Of a stretch of 64,000 nucleotides of DNA, positions 16,986-26,414 are shown piece by piece. Where the stretch lies: the NCBI RefSeq assembly GCF_017309185.1, contig NZ_JAEKJZ010000004.1, positions 406,676-470,675 of the forward strand. The letters run 5' to 3'. Source of the DNA: Roseibium aggregatum. GTDB lineage: Bacteria; Pseudomonadota; Alphaproteobacteria; Rhizobiales; Stappiaceae. Both the position numbers and the translations under genes were made by a program. The notes under the pieces were generated by a model that saw only the letters and a list, made by a program, of their open reading frames with translations, was not told the DNA's origin and ran no database searches. Position 1 is the stretch's first letter, and the number at the start of each line of letters is the position of its first letter.

Positions 16986-18680
16986 ATGTTCTCAAGACGC
17001 GAGTTCCTGATGGCGGCAACGGCGACCAGCGCCTTGCTCGGGTCCGGCATGGCCGGCTCCTGGTCCCGGCTGATGGCGCAGCAGGCGCTCAGCGAGGACC
17101 AATTGCTGGAGATGGCACCCAAGGGTCAGCTCACTCTGGTCCATATCACCGACATTCACGCCCAGCTGAAGCCGATCTATTTCCGGGAGCCGTCGATCAA
17201 CCTGGGCATCGGCGACGTGAAAGGCAAGCCACCGCATGTGACCGGCGCGGTTTTCCTCAAGCTTTACAATATCGAAGCGGGTTCTCCGGACGCCTATGCC
17301 TTGACCTCCGAGGACTACGTGGCGCTTGCCAAGACCTACGGCAAGATGGGCGGCATGGACCGGGTTGCCACCATCGTCAAGCGCATCCGGGCCGACCGTG
17401 GCGCGGACAACGTCCTTCTTCTGGACGGCGGCGACACATGGCAGGGAAGTTATACCGCCAACCAGACCCTCGGGCAGGACATGGTCACGATCATGAACGC
17501 CCTCCAACCCGATGCCATGACCGGCCACTGGGAATTCACCTACGGCACCGACCGGGTTCAGGAACTCATTGAAGGCCTGCCTTTCGCGTTTCTCGGATCG
17601 AACATCTACGACAACGAATGGGATGAGCCGGCCTTCGAGAGCTGGAAGATGTTCGAGCGCGGCGGCGCCAAGGTGGCCGTGATCGGTCAGGCCTTTCCCT
17701 ATACACCGATCGCCAACCCGCGCTGGATGATCCCCGGCTGGTCCTTCGGTATCCGCGAGGAGGATATCGCAGCCCATGTCGAGGAAGCGCGAAGCGAGGG
17801 CGCGGAGCTGGTCGTGCTCCTGTCCCACAACGGGTTCGACGTGGACCGCAAACTTGCTTCGCGCGTCGACGGAATCGACGTCATCCTGACCGGCCATACC
17901 CACGACGCGCTGCCTGAACCGGTGATCGTCAACGACACGCTGGTGATCGCTTCCGGCTCGAACGGCAAGTTCGTGTCGCGCCTCGACCTCGATATTCAGG
18001 ACGGGAAGCTGGCGGGTTACAGTTATCGTCTCATCCCGGTGTTCTCGGACGTGATCACGCCGGACGCCGAGATGGCTGCCCTGATCGACGACGTTCGGGC
18101 GCCTTACGAAAGCGATCTGTCCCGCGTTCTCGGCAAGACCGAGGATCTCCTCTACCGGCGCGGGAACTTCAACGGCACGTTCGACGATCTGATCTGTCAG
18201 GCGCTGATCGAAGAGCGCGATGCCCAGATCGCGTTGTCGCCGGGGTTCAGGTGGGGCACGACGCTGCTGCCTGGACAGGAGATCACCTTCGAGGACCTGC
18301 ACAATGCCTGCGCGATGACCTATCCGGCGGCCTACCGCTCGACGATGAGCGGGAAGATGCTCAAGGATATCATGGAAGATGTCGGCGACAACCTGTTCAA
18401 CAAGGATCCCTACTACCAGCAGGGCGGCGACATGGTTCGCGTCGGCGGCATGGGCTACACCATCGATCCGAACAAGGAGATCGGCGAACGTATCTCCGAT
18501 ATGACGCTTCTGGCGACCGGCGAGACCATCGATCCCGCCAAGGACTATGTCGTCGCCGGCTGGGCTTCGGTCAACGAAGACACCGAGGGTCCGGCCATCT
18601 GGGACGTCGTTGAAAACCACATCACCAAAAACCCTGTCGTCAAGCTGCCGGACAACCAGTCCGTGAAGCTTGCCGGTTAA
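16986..18680 (+). CDS. soxB: SoxB, thiosulfohydrolase
   Basis: The 564-residue Tat-exported enzyme (signal FSRREFLMAATATSALLG) hydrolyses the sulfate group from SoxY-bound S-thiosulfonate. It belongs to the 5'-nucleotidase metallophosphoesterase superfamily. Dimanganese ligands are visible in HITDIHAQLKP, LLLDGGDTWQGS, TGHWEFTYG (the SoxB form of GNHEF), LLSHNGFDVD and LTGHTHDALPE. The length equals known SoxB proteins. The upstream gap contains the stem-loop at 16811-16837 and no gene. soxC follows after 25 bp. Confidence 0.95.
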   Translation: MFSRREFLMAATATSALLGSGMAGSWSRLMAQQALSEDQLLEMAPKGQLTLVHITDIHAQLKPIYFREPSINLGIGDVKGKPPHVTGAVFLKLYNIEAGSPDAYALTSEDYVALAKTYGKMGGMDRVATIVKRIRADRGADNVLLLDGGDTWQGSYTANQTLGQDMVTIMNALQPDAMTGHWEFTYGTDRVQELIEGLPFAFLGSNIYDNEWDEPAFESWKMFERGGAKVAVIGQAFPYTPIANPRWMIPGWSFGIREEDIAAHVEEARSEGAELVVLLSHNGFDVDRKLASRVDGIDVILTGHTHDALPEPVIVNDTLVIASGSNGKFVSRLDLDIQDGKLAGYSYRLIPVFSDVITPDAEMAALIDDVRAPYESDLSRVLGKTEDLLYRRGNFNGTFDDLICQALIEERDAQIALSPGFRWGTTLLPGQEITFEDLHNACAMTYPAAYRSTMSGKMLKDIMEDVGDNLFNKDPYYQQGGDMVRVGGMGYTIDPNKEIGERISDMTLLATGETIDPAKDYVVAGWASVNEDTEGPAIWDVVENHITKNPVVKLPDNQSVKLAG

Positions 18681-18705
18681 GTGAAATCGAGCAAGAGGAC
18701 CAGTC

Positions 18706-19980
18706 ATGAGTGACAAGACCGTTTCTCAATCGCCGAACCTGTCGCGCCGGTCGCTTCTGAAAGCCGGACTTGCCACGGGCGTGGCCGCAGGCGCGGTGGG
18801 AACAGCCCGCGCGGGCGGAGATCCGCTGATAACCGAAATCCAGGACTGGAACCGGTATCTCGGCGAAGGCGTCCAGGCGCGCCCCTATGGGATGCCTTCG
18901 GAATACGAGGCCCATGTCGTGCGCCGCGATGTGGAATGGCTCACCGCCTCCACGGAGAGTTCCATCAACTTCACGCCGCTGCACGAACTCGACGGCATCA
19001 TCACGCCGAACGGCATCTGTTTCGAGCGTCATCATGGCGGCATCGCGGAAATAAATCCGGCCGACCACCGCCTGATGATCAACGGTCTCGTCGACACGCC
19101 GCTGGTCTTCACGATGGAGGACCTGAAGCGGTTTCCGCGCGAGAACCGGGTCTATTTCCTGGAATGCGCGGCGAACTCCGGCATGGAGTGGCGCGGCTCC
19201 CAGCTCAACGGCTGCCAGTATACCCACGGCATGGTTCATTGCGTCGTCTACACCGGCGTGCCCCTGAAGCTGCTCCTCGAAGAAGCCGGCATAAAGACCA
19301 ACGCCAAGTGGGTGATGCCGGAAGGCGCGGATGCGTCCGCCATGACCCGCTCGATCCCGATGGAAAAGGCGCTCGACGACTGCCTTGTCGCCTTCAAGAT
19401 GAACGGCGAGGCGCTGCGCCCGGAACAGGGCTATCCGTTGCGGATGGTCGTTCCCGGCTGGGAAGGCAACATGTGGGTCAAGTGGCTGCGCCGGATCGAA
19501 GTCGGCGACGAGCCGTGGCATCAGCGCGAGGAAACCTCCAAGTACACCGACCTCCTGGAGAACGGCAAGGCTCGCCGGTTCACCTGGGTCATGGACCCCA
19601 AATCGGTGATCACCAACCCGAGCCCGCAGGCGCCGATCAGCCACGGCAAGGGGCCGCTGGTGATCTCAGGCGTCGCCTGGTCCGGCAATGGCCGCATCAC
19701 CCGGGTGGATGTGTCCCTCGACGGTGGGCGCAACTGGAAGACCGCCCGCATCGACGGTCCGAGCCTGCCCAAGGCCATGCACCGTTTCTATCTCGACATC
19801 GATTGGGATGGTTCGGATCTGCTGCTGCAGTCCCGCGCGATGGACGAGCACGGTTACTACCAGCCGACCAAGAACGAATTGAGGGTCTCTCGCGGCGAAA
19901 ACTCGATCTACCACAACAACGGCATCCAGACCTGGCATGTCAAAGCAGACGGGACGGTGGAAAATGTCGAAGTTTCTTAA
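18706..19980 (+). CDS. soxC: SoxC, molybdenum sulfane dehydrogenase subunit
   Basis: The 424-residue Tat-exported molybdoenzyme of the sulfite oxidase family oxidises SoxY-bound persulfide together with SoxD. The Tat motif LSRRSLLKAG is at residues 8-17. The molybdenum-ligating cysteine is in YFLECAANSGMEW near 149-161, and the C-terminal dimerisation domain opens around VISGVAWSGNGRITRVDVS. SoxCD lets the cell take all eight electrons from thiosulfate without storing sulfur globules. Its stop overlaps soxD by 17 bp. Confidence 0.95.
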   Translation: MSDKTVSQSPNLSRRSLLKAGLATGVAAGAVGTARAGGDPLITEIQDWNRYLGEGVQARPYGMPSEYEAHVVRRDVEWLTASTESSINFTPLHELDGIITPNGICFERHHGGIAEINPADHRLMINGLVDTPLVFTMEDLKRFPRENRVYFLECAANSGMEWRGSQLNGCQYTHGMVHCVVYTGVPLKLLLEEAGIKTNAKWVMPEGADASAMTRSIPMEKALDDCLVAFKMNGEALRPEQGYPLRMVVPGWEGNMWVKWLRRIEVGDEPWHQREETSKYTDLLENGKARRFTWVMDPKSVITNPSPQAPISHGKGPLVISGVAWSGNGRITRVDVSLDGGRNWKTARIDGPSLPKAMHRFYLDIDWDGSDLLLQSRAMDEHGYYQPTKNELRVSRGENSIYHNNGIQTWHVKADGTVENVEVS

Positions 19981-21079
19981 AGCTCTCAGCCTGGGCGTTT
20001 CCATCGCGGCGCTGCCGGTCGTGGCCGGTGCCGCATTCGCCGGCGATGCCGCGCAGGGCGAAAAGGTCTTCAAGAAATGCCGGGCCTGCCACGCGGTCGG
20101 CGAAGGGGCCAAGCACAAGGTCGGTCCGGAGTTGAACGACGTGTTCGGCCGAACCGCCGGCTCCATAGACGGCTTCAAATACTCCAAGGCGATGATTGCG
20201 GCCGGCAACGAGGGGCTTGTGTGGGACGAGACCACCATGGCCACCTACCTCGAAAAGCCGAAGGCGATGATCAAGGGTACGAAGATGGCTTTCGCCGGCC
20301 TGAAGAAGGACGACGATGTGGCGAATGTCATCGCCTATCTGGCGACCTTCTCCAGCGCCGCTGCGGCCAAGGAAGAAGAGCAGAGCTCCGCGGCGCCTGC
20401 CGCCGATGCGGAAACGCAAACGGCCAGCGCGGACCAGCCGGCGGCTCCCGTCTCGGCGACGCGCGACGGTGGTGTTTTCGGGCTGGGCCGGGAAGCGCTG
20501 CCTGAGGAAATCGCCGCCTGGGACATCGACATTCGTCCCGACGGGGCCGGTCTGCCGGTCGGCTCCGGCACGGTGGCCGACGGAGAGGTTCTTTACACCG
20601 ACAACTGCGCGGTCTGTCACGGCGACTTCGGCGAAGGTGTCGGACGCTGGCCGGTTCTCGCGGGCGGGCACGACACGCTCGCCGACGAGCGTCCGGAAAA
20701 GACCATCGGCTCTTACTGGCCGTATCTGTCGACCGTTTACGACTACGTCCGCCGGGCGATGCCGTATGGAAATGCGCGCTCGTTGTCCGATGACGATGTC
20801 TATGCCTTGACGGCCTATCTGCTTTACCTGAACGATATCGTCGATGACGAGGATTTCGAGCTGTCGAATGAAAACTTCACCGACATTCGTCTGCCCAACG
20901 AAGAGAACTTCTTCTTCGACGACAGGGATGAGGAGCCTCACTACGCTCAGAAAGGCGAGCCCTGCATGAGCGATTGCAAGGCGGATGCGGTCAAGATCAC
21001 GCAGCGGGCGCGCATCCTTGACGTGACGCCTGGATCGGTCGACGACGACCAGGCCGCGGCGGGAGGCGGCGTGGACTGA
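19964..21079 (+). CDS. soxD: SoxD, diheme cytochrome c subunit of sulfane dehydrogenase
   Basis: The 371-residue secreted cytochrome has a signal peptide (residues 1-25, ending GAAFA) and heme-c sites CRACHAVGEG near 36-45 and CAVCHGDFGEG near 215-225, joined by an Ala/Glu-rich linker around residues 130-165. It receives electrons from SoxC. The start at 19964, inside the end of soxC, follows GGTGGAAA and is preferred to the ATG at 19937, which would spoil the signal peptide. The protein ends with an acidic tail. Confidence 0.93.
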   Translation: MSKFLKALSLGVSIAALPVVAGAAFAGDAAQGEKVFKKCRACHAVGEGAKHKVGPELNDVFGRTAGSIDGFKYSKAMIAAGNEGLVWDETTMATYLEKPKAMIKGTKMAFAGLKKDDDVANVIAYLATFSSAAAAKEEEQSSAAPAADAETQTASADQPAAPVSATRDGGVFGLGREALPEEIAAWDIDIRPDGAGLPVGSGTVADGEVLYTDNCAVCHGDFGEGVGRWPVLAGGHDTLADERPEKTIGSYWPYLSTVYDYVRRAMPYGNARSLSDDDVYALTAYLLYLNDIVDDEDFELSNENFTDIRLPNEENFFFDDRDEEPHYAQKGEPCMSDCKADAVKITQRARILDVTPGSVDDDQAAAGGGVD

Positions 21080-21104
21080 CGCAACGGGTTTGGGAGGACC
21101 CGAC

Positions 21105-21860
21105 ATGACAATGGCCGAAACAATCAGGCTTGCCTTGCGGCTTCTCGAAGCCGGGGGGAAGGTCTGGCCGAAAGCGGGTCTTTCCACTCTTGCCTTTCTC
21201 TTCCTGGCCGCTTCAACTGCGGCGCAGGAAGGAGACCCCGAAAAGGGGGCGAAGCTTTTCAAAGCCTGCAAATCCTGTCACGAGATCGGTGCCGAAGCCA
21301 GGAACGGTGTCGGTCCGCATCTCGACGGTCTTTTCGGTCGGCAGGCAGGGATCCTCGACGGTTTCAAGTATTCCAGCGCGATGAAGAAACAGGGCGAGGA
21401 GGGGCTCGTCTGGAACGAGTTCACGCTCGATCAGTATCTGAAGAAACCGCGCGCCTATGTGCCGGGTACGCGCATGTCCTACCGGGGCATGTCCAGGGAT
21501 GCCGAGCGCACCCATATCATCGCCTATCTCAAGACCCTTTCCAGCGAAGCGCCGGCGGAAAATCCCACGGCCGCGAAACCGCACCGTCCGGAAATGGGCG
21601 CCGCCGCGATGGACTTGACCGGCGATCCGGATTACGGCGAGTATCTGTCCAGCGAATGCGTCACCTGCCATCAGATCACGGGCCGGGCGGACGGCATTCC
21701 CTCCATTGTCGGCTGGCCCAAGGAGCCGTTCATCCGGGCCCTCTTCGAATACAAGACAAACGTGCGCAGTCATCAGGTCATGCAGAACATGACGATCAAT
21801 CTCGGCAACGAGGAAATCGCAGCGCTTGCGGCTTATTTCGGATCCCTCGATCCACAATAA
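21105..21860 (+). CDS. soxE: SoxE-like diheme c-type cytochrome
   Basis: The 251-residue secreted cytochrome has two CxxCH sites: CKSCHEIGAEARNGVG near residues 58-73 and CVTCHQITGRADGIPS near 186-201. The first domain resembles class I cytochrome c550 and the second the FccA/SoxE type. In Paracoccus-like clusters soxE precedes soxF and encodes the heme partner of the flavoprotein. The ATG at 21105 has GGGAGGA upstream; an in-frame TTG 15 nt earlier is less likely. soxF starts 45 bp later. Confidence 0.85.
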   Translation: MTMAETIRLALRLLEAGGKVWPKAGLSTLAFLFLAASTAAQEGDPEKGAKLFKACKSCHEIGAEARNGVGPHLDGLFGRQAGILDGFKYSSAMKKQGEEGLVWNEFTLDQYLKKPRAYVPGTRMSYRGMSRDAERTHIIAYLKTLSSEAPAENPTAAKPHRPEMGAAAMDLTGDPDYGEYLSSECVTCHQITGRADGIPSIVGWPKEPFIRALFEYKTNVRSHQVMQNMTINLGNEEIAALAAYFGSLDPQ

Positions 21861-21905
21861 AGGTTTGGAGCATCTGCCGCCCGCTGCTCAACTGGGAGGA
21901 AGAAA

Positions 21906-23183
21906 ATGCCAAGAATCTCACGCCGGACATTCGGAGGGCTGATGGGCGCGGGCGCTGCGTCGCTCGCCCTGCCTTATTACGCCCGGGCCCAGGGCAAGCC
22001 GAGGGCCGTGGTCATCGGCGGCGGGGCCGGCGGGGCGACCGCCGCGCGCTACATGGCCAAGGACGCCGGGGAGGATCTCAACGTCACCCTGATCGAGGCC
22101 AACCCGAAATACACGACCTGCTTTTTCTCCAACCTCTATCTGGGCGGTTACCGCGACTTCGAGTCCATAACGCACGGCTATGACAAGCTTGCCTCCAATT
22201 ACGGCATCACCGTCGTCAACGGCCGGGCCGAGGCCGTGGACCGGGACGCCAGGGAGGTGACGCTGGCGGACGGATCGAAGGTGCCGTACGACCGGCTGAT
22301 CGTCGCGCCCGGGATCGACCTTATCTACGACAGCGTGCCCGGTTACTCGGAAGAGGCATCCGAAATCATGCCGCATGCCTGGAAGGCCGGTCCGCAGACG
22401 CAGTTGCTAAAGGCCAAGCTGGACGCGATCGAAAACGGCCAGCAGATCGTCATGGTGGCGCCGCCCAATCCCTACCGCTGCCCGCCGGGACCCTACGAAC
22501 GGGTTTCCATGATGGCGCATGTTCTCAAGCAGAAGGGGTTCAACGACAGCAAGATCGTGATCATCGACCCCAAGCCGAAATTCTCCAAGCAGGCCCTCTT
22601 CCAGGAAGGCTGGGACAAACACTATCCGGGCATGATCGAATGGTACGGACCGGACGTTCACGGCGGTATCGCGAGCGTCGACCCTCAGACTGGGGAGGTC
22701 GAGACCGATCTCGACACGTTCAAGGGGGCGCTCGTCAACGTGATCCCGGCTCAAAAGGCCGGCGGGATCGCGGCGCAGGCCGGGCTTGCCAACGACAGCG
22801 GTTTCTGTGCCATCGATCCGAAGTCCATGCGCTCGCAGGCGGACGACAACATCTTCGTGATCGGCGATGCCTCGATTGCGGGCGACATGCCGAAATCCGG
22901 CTTCTCGGCGAACAGTCAGGCCAAGGTGGCCGCCATGGCCATTCGGGGAGACCTGCTCGGATCGAAAGTCTTTCCGGCCAAATACTCCAATACCTGCTGG
23001 AGCCTGATCGAGACCAACGACGGTGTGAAGGTCGGCGCGCAATATGCTCCGTCCGCAGAAAAGATCGCCTCGACCTCAAGCTTCATCAGCCAGACCGGCG
23101 AGGACGACGCCGTGCGCCAGGCGACCTACGAGGAATCGGTCGGCTGGTACAAGGGGATCACAACCGACATCTTCGGAGCCTGA
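21906..23183 (+). CDS. soxF: SoxF, sulfide dehydrogenase (flavocytochrome c) flavoprotein
   Basis: The 425-residue Tat-exported (ISRRTFGGLMGAG) FAD protein oxidises sulfide and passes electrons to a cytochrome such as SoxE. The FAD fold begins with VVIGGGAGGATAARYM near residues 31-46. Redox cysteines typical of FccB appear in YTTCFFSNLYLGG near 73-85 and PYRCPPGPYER near 192-202; the C-terminal FCSD domain includes NTCWSLIE. GGGAGGAAG precedes the ATG. It is the last gene of the rightward sox run. Confidence 0.92.
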   Translation: MPRISRRTFGGLMGAGAASLALPYYARAQGKPRAVVIGGGAGGATAARYMAKDAGEDLNVTLIEANPKYTTCFFSNLYLGGYRDFESITHGYDKLASNYGITVVNGRAEAVDRDAREVTLADGSKVPYDRLIVAPGIDLIYDSVPGYSEEASEIMPHAWKAGPQTQLLKAKLDAIENGQQIVMVAPPNPYRCPPGPYERVSMMAHVLKQKGFNDSKIVIIDPKPKFSKQALFQEGWDKHYPGMIEWYGPDVHGGIASVDPQTGEVETDLDTFKGALVNVIPAQKAGGIAAQAGLANDSGFCAIDPKSMRSQADDNIFVIGDASIAGDMPKSGFSANSQAKVAAMAIRGDLLGSKVFPAKYSNTCWSLIETNDGVKVGAQYAPSAEKIASTSSFISQTGEDDAVRQATYEESVGWYKGITTDIFGA

Positions 23184-23213
23184 CACCGGCTTCGTTTGGA
23201 GGTTCAGCGTTCC

Positions 23214-23260
23214 GGTGCCCCGGCGGCCTGTAAGGAGGGGTCGGCGGGGTGCCGGGCACC
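23214..23260. terminator. Long-loop hairpin after soxF
   Basis: GGTGCCCCGGC pairs with GCCGGGCACC with one bulged C and a loop of about 26 bases. It lies in the 111-bp gap between the convergent soxF and gntR genes, and a bidirectional terminator is likely. No T-run follows on either strand. Confidence 0.45.
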
Positions 23261-23294
23261 TGTGTGGCGAAATCTCTGAACACCTGACGTGAGA

Positions 23295-23927
23295 TCAGAT
23301 CCCGGCAGGGGCCAATTCGCCGTCGATGACGCAGCGGAACAGGTCCGTGCTGTCGCGGGGCGTGTAGCCGGCGATATGGCGGATGAGGTTGCGCAGCGTC
23401 TCGGCCGCGCCCTTTTTGTCGCTTGCGAGATCCTGCATGTGCCAGCGGACCACGCGCCAGAAACTGGCCGAGAATGTGTCCCGCAGGATCGGGTCCGGGA
23501 TCACTTCGGCCAGCAGAGCGTGCATCCTGTTCCTGAGATCGTAATGAAGATCGCGGTCCTCGTCCTCCAGCATGGAGGCCATGCCGGCCAGCGCCAGAAT
23601 GTCGGAATGCTGGGCGATGGTCAGGGGCGGCAGCTGGTGGAGCAGTACCGCCTGCAGGATGCCGCGATGGGTCACAAGATCGCGGTTGCGATTGTCTTCC
23701 GCCATGGCGACGACGACCGTGCCGACGCCGCTTTTCGTTTCCACCAGCCTTTCGTAGGCCAGGCGCTGCAGGATCTGGCGGATCGGGGTCCGCGACATGC
23801 CGTATTGCGCCGTCAGGGTCGTTTCGTGAAGGATGAGATCCTCACCGGGCGGAGCCATGCAGATGGTGCGCCGCAAGGCGTCGAGCGTTCTGGTGTGTTT
23901 GGTGTCGAATTGAGAGGCCTGGGTCAT
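23295..23927 (-). CDS. GntR-family (FCD) regulator of the adjacent amino-acid ABC transporter
   Basis: The 210-residue regulator has an N-terminal winged helix (about 15-75; TTLTAQYGMSRTPIRQILQRLAY holds the recognition helix) and an all-helical FCD ligand domain (about 85-205) with likely metal ligands in RDLHYDLRNRMHALL and IRHIAG. FCD proteins bind small organic or amino acids. It is divergent from the ABC permease gene, and a 14-bp perfect palindrome at 23982-23995 sits between them; a near copy lies before the binding-protein gene. It is therefore probably the local repressor. Confidence 0.85.
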   Translation of the reverse strand: MTQASQFDTKHTRTLDALRRTICMAPPGEDLILHETTLTAQYGMSRTPIRQILQRLAYERLVETKSGVGTVVVAMAEDNRNRDLVTHRGILQAVLLHQLPPLTIAQHSDILALAGMASMLEDEDRDLHYDLRNRMHALLAEVIPDPILRDTFSASFWRVVRWHMQDLASDKKGAAETLRNLIRHIAGYTPRDSTDLFRCVIDGELAPAGI

Positions 23928-23981
23928 GTGTTTCTGGTACGGTTCGATTTCTTGCGGAACGGCTTTACGGAGGTGATATAT

Positions 23982-23995
23982 ACCTGTATACAGGT
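23982..23995. promoter_or_regulatory. Palindromic operator between gntR and the ABC permease genes
   Basis: ACCTGTATACAGGT is a perfect 14-bp palindrome, 55 bp from the gntR ATG and 32 bp from the permease ATG. The core TGTATACAGGT recurs at 26356-26369. The shape fits GntR/FCD operators with short symmetric half sites. Confidence 0.7.
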
Positions 23996-24026
23996 GTAAT
24001 TCGTTGTCTCAGTATACATATCCCCG

Positions 24027-25178
24027 ATGATTCCACCAAGTGCGCCGCCTCCCCAAACCACAAAGCTCCGCGCCTTGGATCTGGCGGTCGCGGCCGGTCT
24101 GACGGCTTTGCTCCTCCTTGCCGTGGTCAACATCTTTCTGAACATGTCCGCGGCCGGGATCGCTCCCGGATACGGCTTTCTGGTTCAGGAGGCGGGCTTC
24201 GACGTCAGCGAGTCCCTGATCCCTTACCAGCCGGACGACACTTACGGCAGGGTCATCCTGACCGGGTTGGTCAATACCATCTTTCTGGCCGGCGTCTGTC
24301 TGGTTCTGTCCACCGCAATCGGAGTTGCTGTCGGGTTGACGAGCGTCGGACCGAGCCCGCTCGGGCGCGTCCTTGCGCTCGGCTATGTCGAACTCTTCCG
24401 CAACCTGCCAAAGCTTCTGGTCCTGCTCGTGCTTTATGTGGTTGCGGTGAACGGTTTACCGCACGTCCGTCAGGCGGTTTCCCTGGGGCCGGTCTTCCTG
24501 TCGAACCGGTCGGTCAATTTCCCTGTTCCCGAGCTGGATGCGACGGCCTTGATCCCGATGGCGGTGCTCTGCGCGGGACTTTTGTTTTGCGTCTTGAGGT
24601 CCCGCAGCCGATGGCGAAAAGGTATCGTTGCGGACTGGAAAGAGCGATGCCTGCAGTTTGCCGTTGTCCTGGGGCTGCCGGTTCTTTGCATTCCGGTCTT
24701 TGCCGTTCACGTCGGGGTTTCCGTGCCGGAGCTGAAGGGCTTCGATTTCAAAGGCGGTGGACGGATTTCGCTCCAGTTCGCGATCATCGCGCTGACCCTG
24801 GGGCTTTATCACGGCGCCCAGATCGCCGAAGTGGTGCGCGGCGGTCTTCAGGCCATTCCCGCAGGGCAGACAGAGGCCGCGAGGGCGCTGGGTCTGAAAC
24901 GCTGGCAGGTCATCCGTCTCGTGATCCTGCCCCAGGTGGTCCGGATCGTCATCCCGCCGATGAACAATCAATATGTCAACCTGATCAAGAACACATCCAT
25001 CGCCATCGCCGTTGGCTATTCCGACCTGATGTCGGTGACGGGCACCATCATCAACCAGACGTTCAAGCCTTTCGAGATGATGCTCATCACCATGGGGCTC
25101 TACCTCGGCCTGTGTACTTTCCTGACAACCGTGCTCAACCGGTTTCACCGCCGGCTGACGGAACGCGAGACGAGGTGA
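24027..25178 (+). CDS. Polar amino-acid ABC transporter permease, AapQ/BztB type
   Basis: The 383-residue inner-membrane permease follows the long-form AapQ/BztB plan: an N-terminal helix, a periplasmic loop with YGFLVQEAGFDVSESLIPYQ, three helices, a large insert (about 145-240), then the permease core with the EAA loop AEVVRGGLQAIPAGQTEAARALGL near 271-294. GntR-controlled systems of this type import glutamate, glutamine and other L-amino acids. The ATG lacks a clear Shine-Dalgarno sequence, but the N-terminus aligns well with AapQ architecture. Its stop is 3 bp before the next permease. No ATPase gene is in the operon. Confidence 0.88.
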   Translation: MIPPSAPPPQTTKLRALDLAVAAGLTALLLLAVVNIFLNMSAAGIAPGYGFLVQEAGFDVSESLIPYQPDDTYGRVILTGLVNTIFLAGVCLVLSTAIGVAVGLTSVGPSPLGRVLALGYVELFRNLPKLLVLLVLYVVAVNGLPHVRQAVSLGPVFLSNRSVNFPVPELDATALIPMAVLCAGLLFCVLRSRSRWRKGIVADWKERCLQFAVVLGLPVLCIPVFAVHVGVSVPELKGFDFKGGGRISLQFAIIALTLGLYHGAQIAEVVRGGLQAIPAGQTEAARALGLKRWQVIRLVILPQVVRIVIPPMNNQYVNLIKNTSIAIAVGYSDLMSVTGTIINQTFKPFEMMLITMGLYLGLCTFLTTVLNRFHRRLTERETR

Positions 25179-25181
25179 CAG

Positions 25182-26252
25182 ATGACGGGTGGAGCAATGA
25201 ACCGGCTCGTTCCGTTCTTCCGGGAAGCGTTCGCAACACCCCTTGCCGGAGTCCTGTCTCTCCTGGCCTGCGCCTTGACCGGAGTGCTGGCCATGGGCGC
25301 TTTCAAGTGGCTGGTTCTCACCGCCGTCTGGCCCTGGCAGGCGGCCGGGGCCTGCAAGGATCTGGCGGGGTTTTGCTGGCCCTTCCTGATTGAAAAGACC
25401 CGTTTCATCCTGTTCGGCACCTATCCTTACGCGCTTCACTATCGTCCCGCGCTCGTTTGCCTGATCCTGTGTGTCTTTGCGGTGGTCACGTGCCGCCATC
25501 TGGTGGCCGCGGCTCCGCTCCTGAGCGCAAGGCAGCTGGCGGCGAGCTGGATCGCGGTTATCGTGGCTTCCTTCGTGCTGATGGGCGGTGGGATATTCGG
25601 ACTGGAGCCGGTCGATCCGGTCCGATGGAACGGCCTGCCGATCCTTCTCATCCTGTCGATCGTCGCCGTGGCGCTGGCCTTTCCGCTCGGGGTCTTTTTG
25701 TCGCTCGCCCGTGTCCAGAGCTCCTATCCCCTGCTGGCGCGCTTCGCGGCCGCCTATGTCGAAATCGCGCGCGGCGTGCCGATGCTGACGGTGTTGTTTG
25801 TCGGCATTTTCGTTCTGCCGCTGATGCTGCCTGAAGGTGTCGGTATTTCGCCCGTTCTGGCAACACTCGTGGCGCTGGTGTTCTTCCATGCGGCCTATTT
25901 CGCCGAAGATGTGCGCGGCGGGCTGCTTGGCTTGCCCAAAGGGCAGGACGAAGCAGCCAAATCCCTCGGCATGACCTACTGGCAGTCCACCCGGCTGGTG
26001 GTGTTGCCGCAGGCGTTGCGCCGCAGCCTGCCGTCGCTGGTGAACAGCATCATCGGCGCCTACAAGGATACGTCTCTTGTGGTGGTTGTCGGTATCCACG
26101 ATCTGACCGCGACCGCGCGCATGTCCTTCGGCGATCCGGCCTGGCGCGACAACGCGGTGGAGGCCTATGCGCTGGTCGCGATCTGGTTCTTCGTCTCCTG
26201 CGCGTTTCTGTCCGGGATCGGGCGCACACTTCACAGAAACACCGTTTCCTGA
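25182..26252 (+). CDS. Polar amino-acid ABC transporter permease, AapM/BztC type
   Basis: The 356-residue partner permease has about eight transmembrane segments, with the EAA-loop sequence AEDVRGGLLGLPKGQDEAAKSLGM near residues 241-264 that docks the ATPase, and upstream VEIARGVPMLTVLFVGIFVL. Starts at 25182 (GAGGTG upstream) and 25197 (GGTGGA upstream) are both possible. Together with the preceding gene it would form the heterodimeric membrane channel. The following 162 bp contain the second GntR-type palindrome. Confidence 0.88.
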   Translation: MTGGAMNRLVPFFREAFATPLAGVLSLLACALTGVLAMGAFKWLVLTAVWPWQAAGACKDLAGFCWPFLIEKTRFILFGTYPYALHYRPALVCLILCVFAVVTCRHLVAAAPLLSARQLAASWIAVIVASFVLMGGGIFGLEPVDPVRWNGLPILLILSIVAVALAFPLGVFLSLARVQSSYPLLARFAAAYVEIARGVPMLTVLFVGIFVLPLMLPEGVGISPVLATLVALVFFHAAYFAEDVRGGLLGLPKGQDEAAKSLGMTYWQSTRLVVLPQALRRSLPSLVNSIIGAYKDTSLVVVVGIHDLTATARMSFGDPAWRDNAVEAYALVAIWFFVSCAFLSGIGRTLHRNTVS

Positions 26253-26353
26253 GGTTTTCCCTGGCCGCAAGTAAAGCCGCCATGCGGGAAACGGTCCCTC
26301 CGGGTGTCGATTGAAAATTTCAGGCTGGACAAGCGTCAAGAATTTGTAACAAT

Positions 26354-26371
26354 ATACTTGTATACAGGTAT
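26354..26371. promoter_or_regulatory. Second copy of the GntR-type palindrome, upstream of the binding-protein gene
   Basis: ATACTTGTATACAGGTAT is an 18-bp palindrome with one mismatched pair. Its core matches the site at 23982-23995 in 13 of 14 bases. It is 43 bp before the ATG of the substrate-binding protein, implying a separately regulated promoter there. Confidence 0.68.
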
Positions 26372-26414
26372 TGAGGTGAGCGAAAGACACCTTTGAAGCA
26401 AAGGAAAGTTCCCA

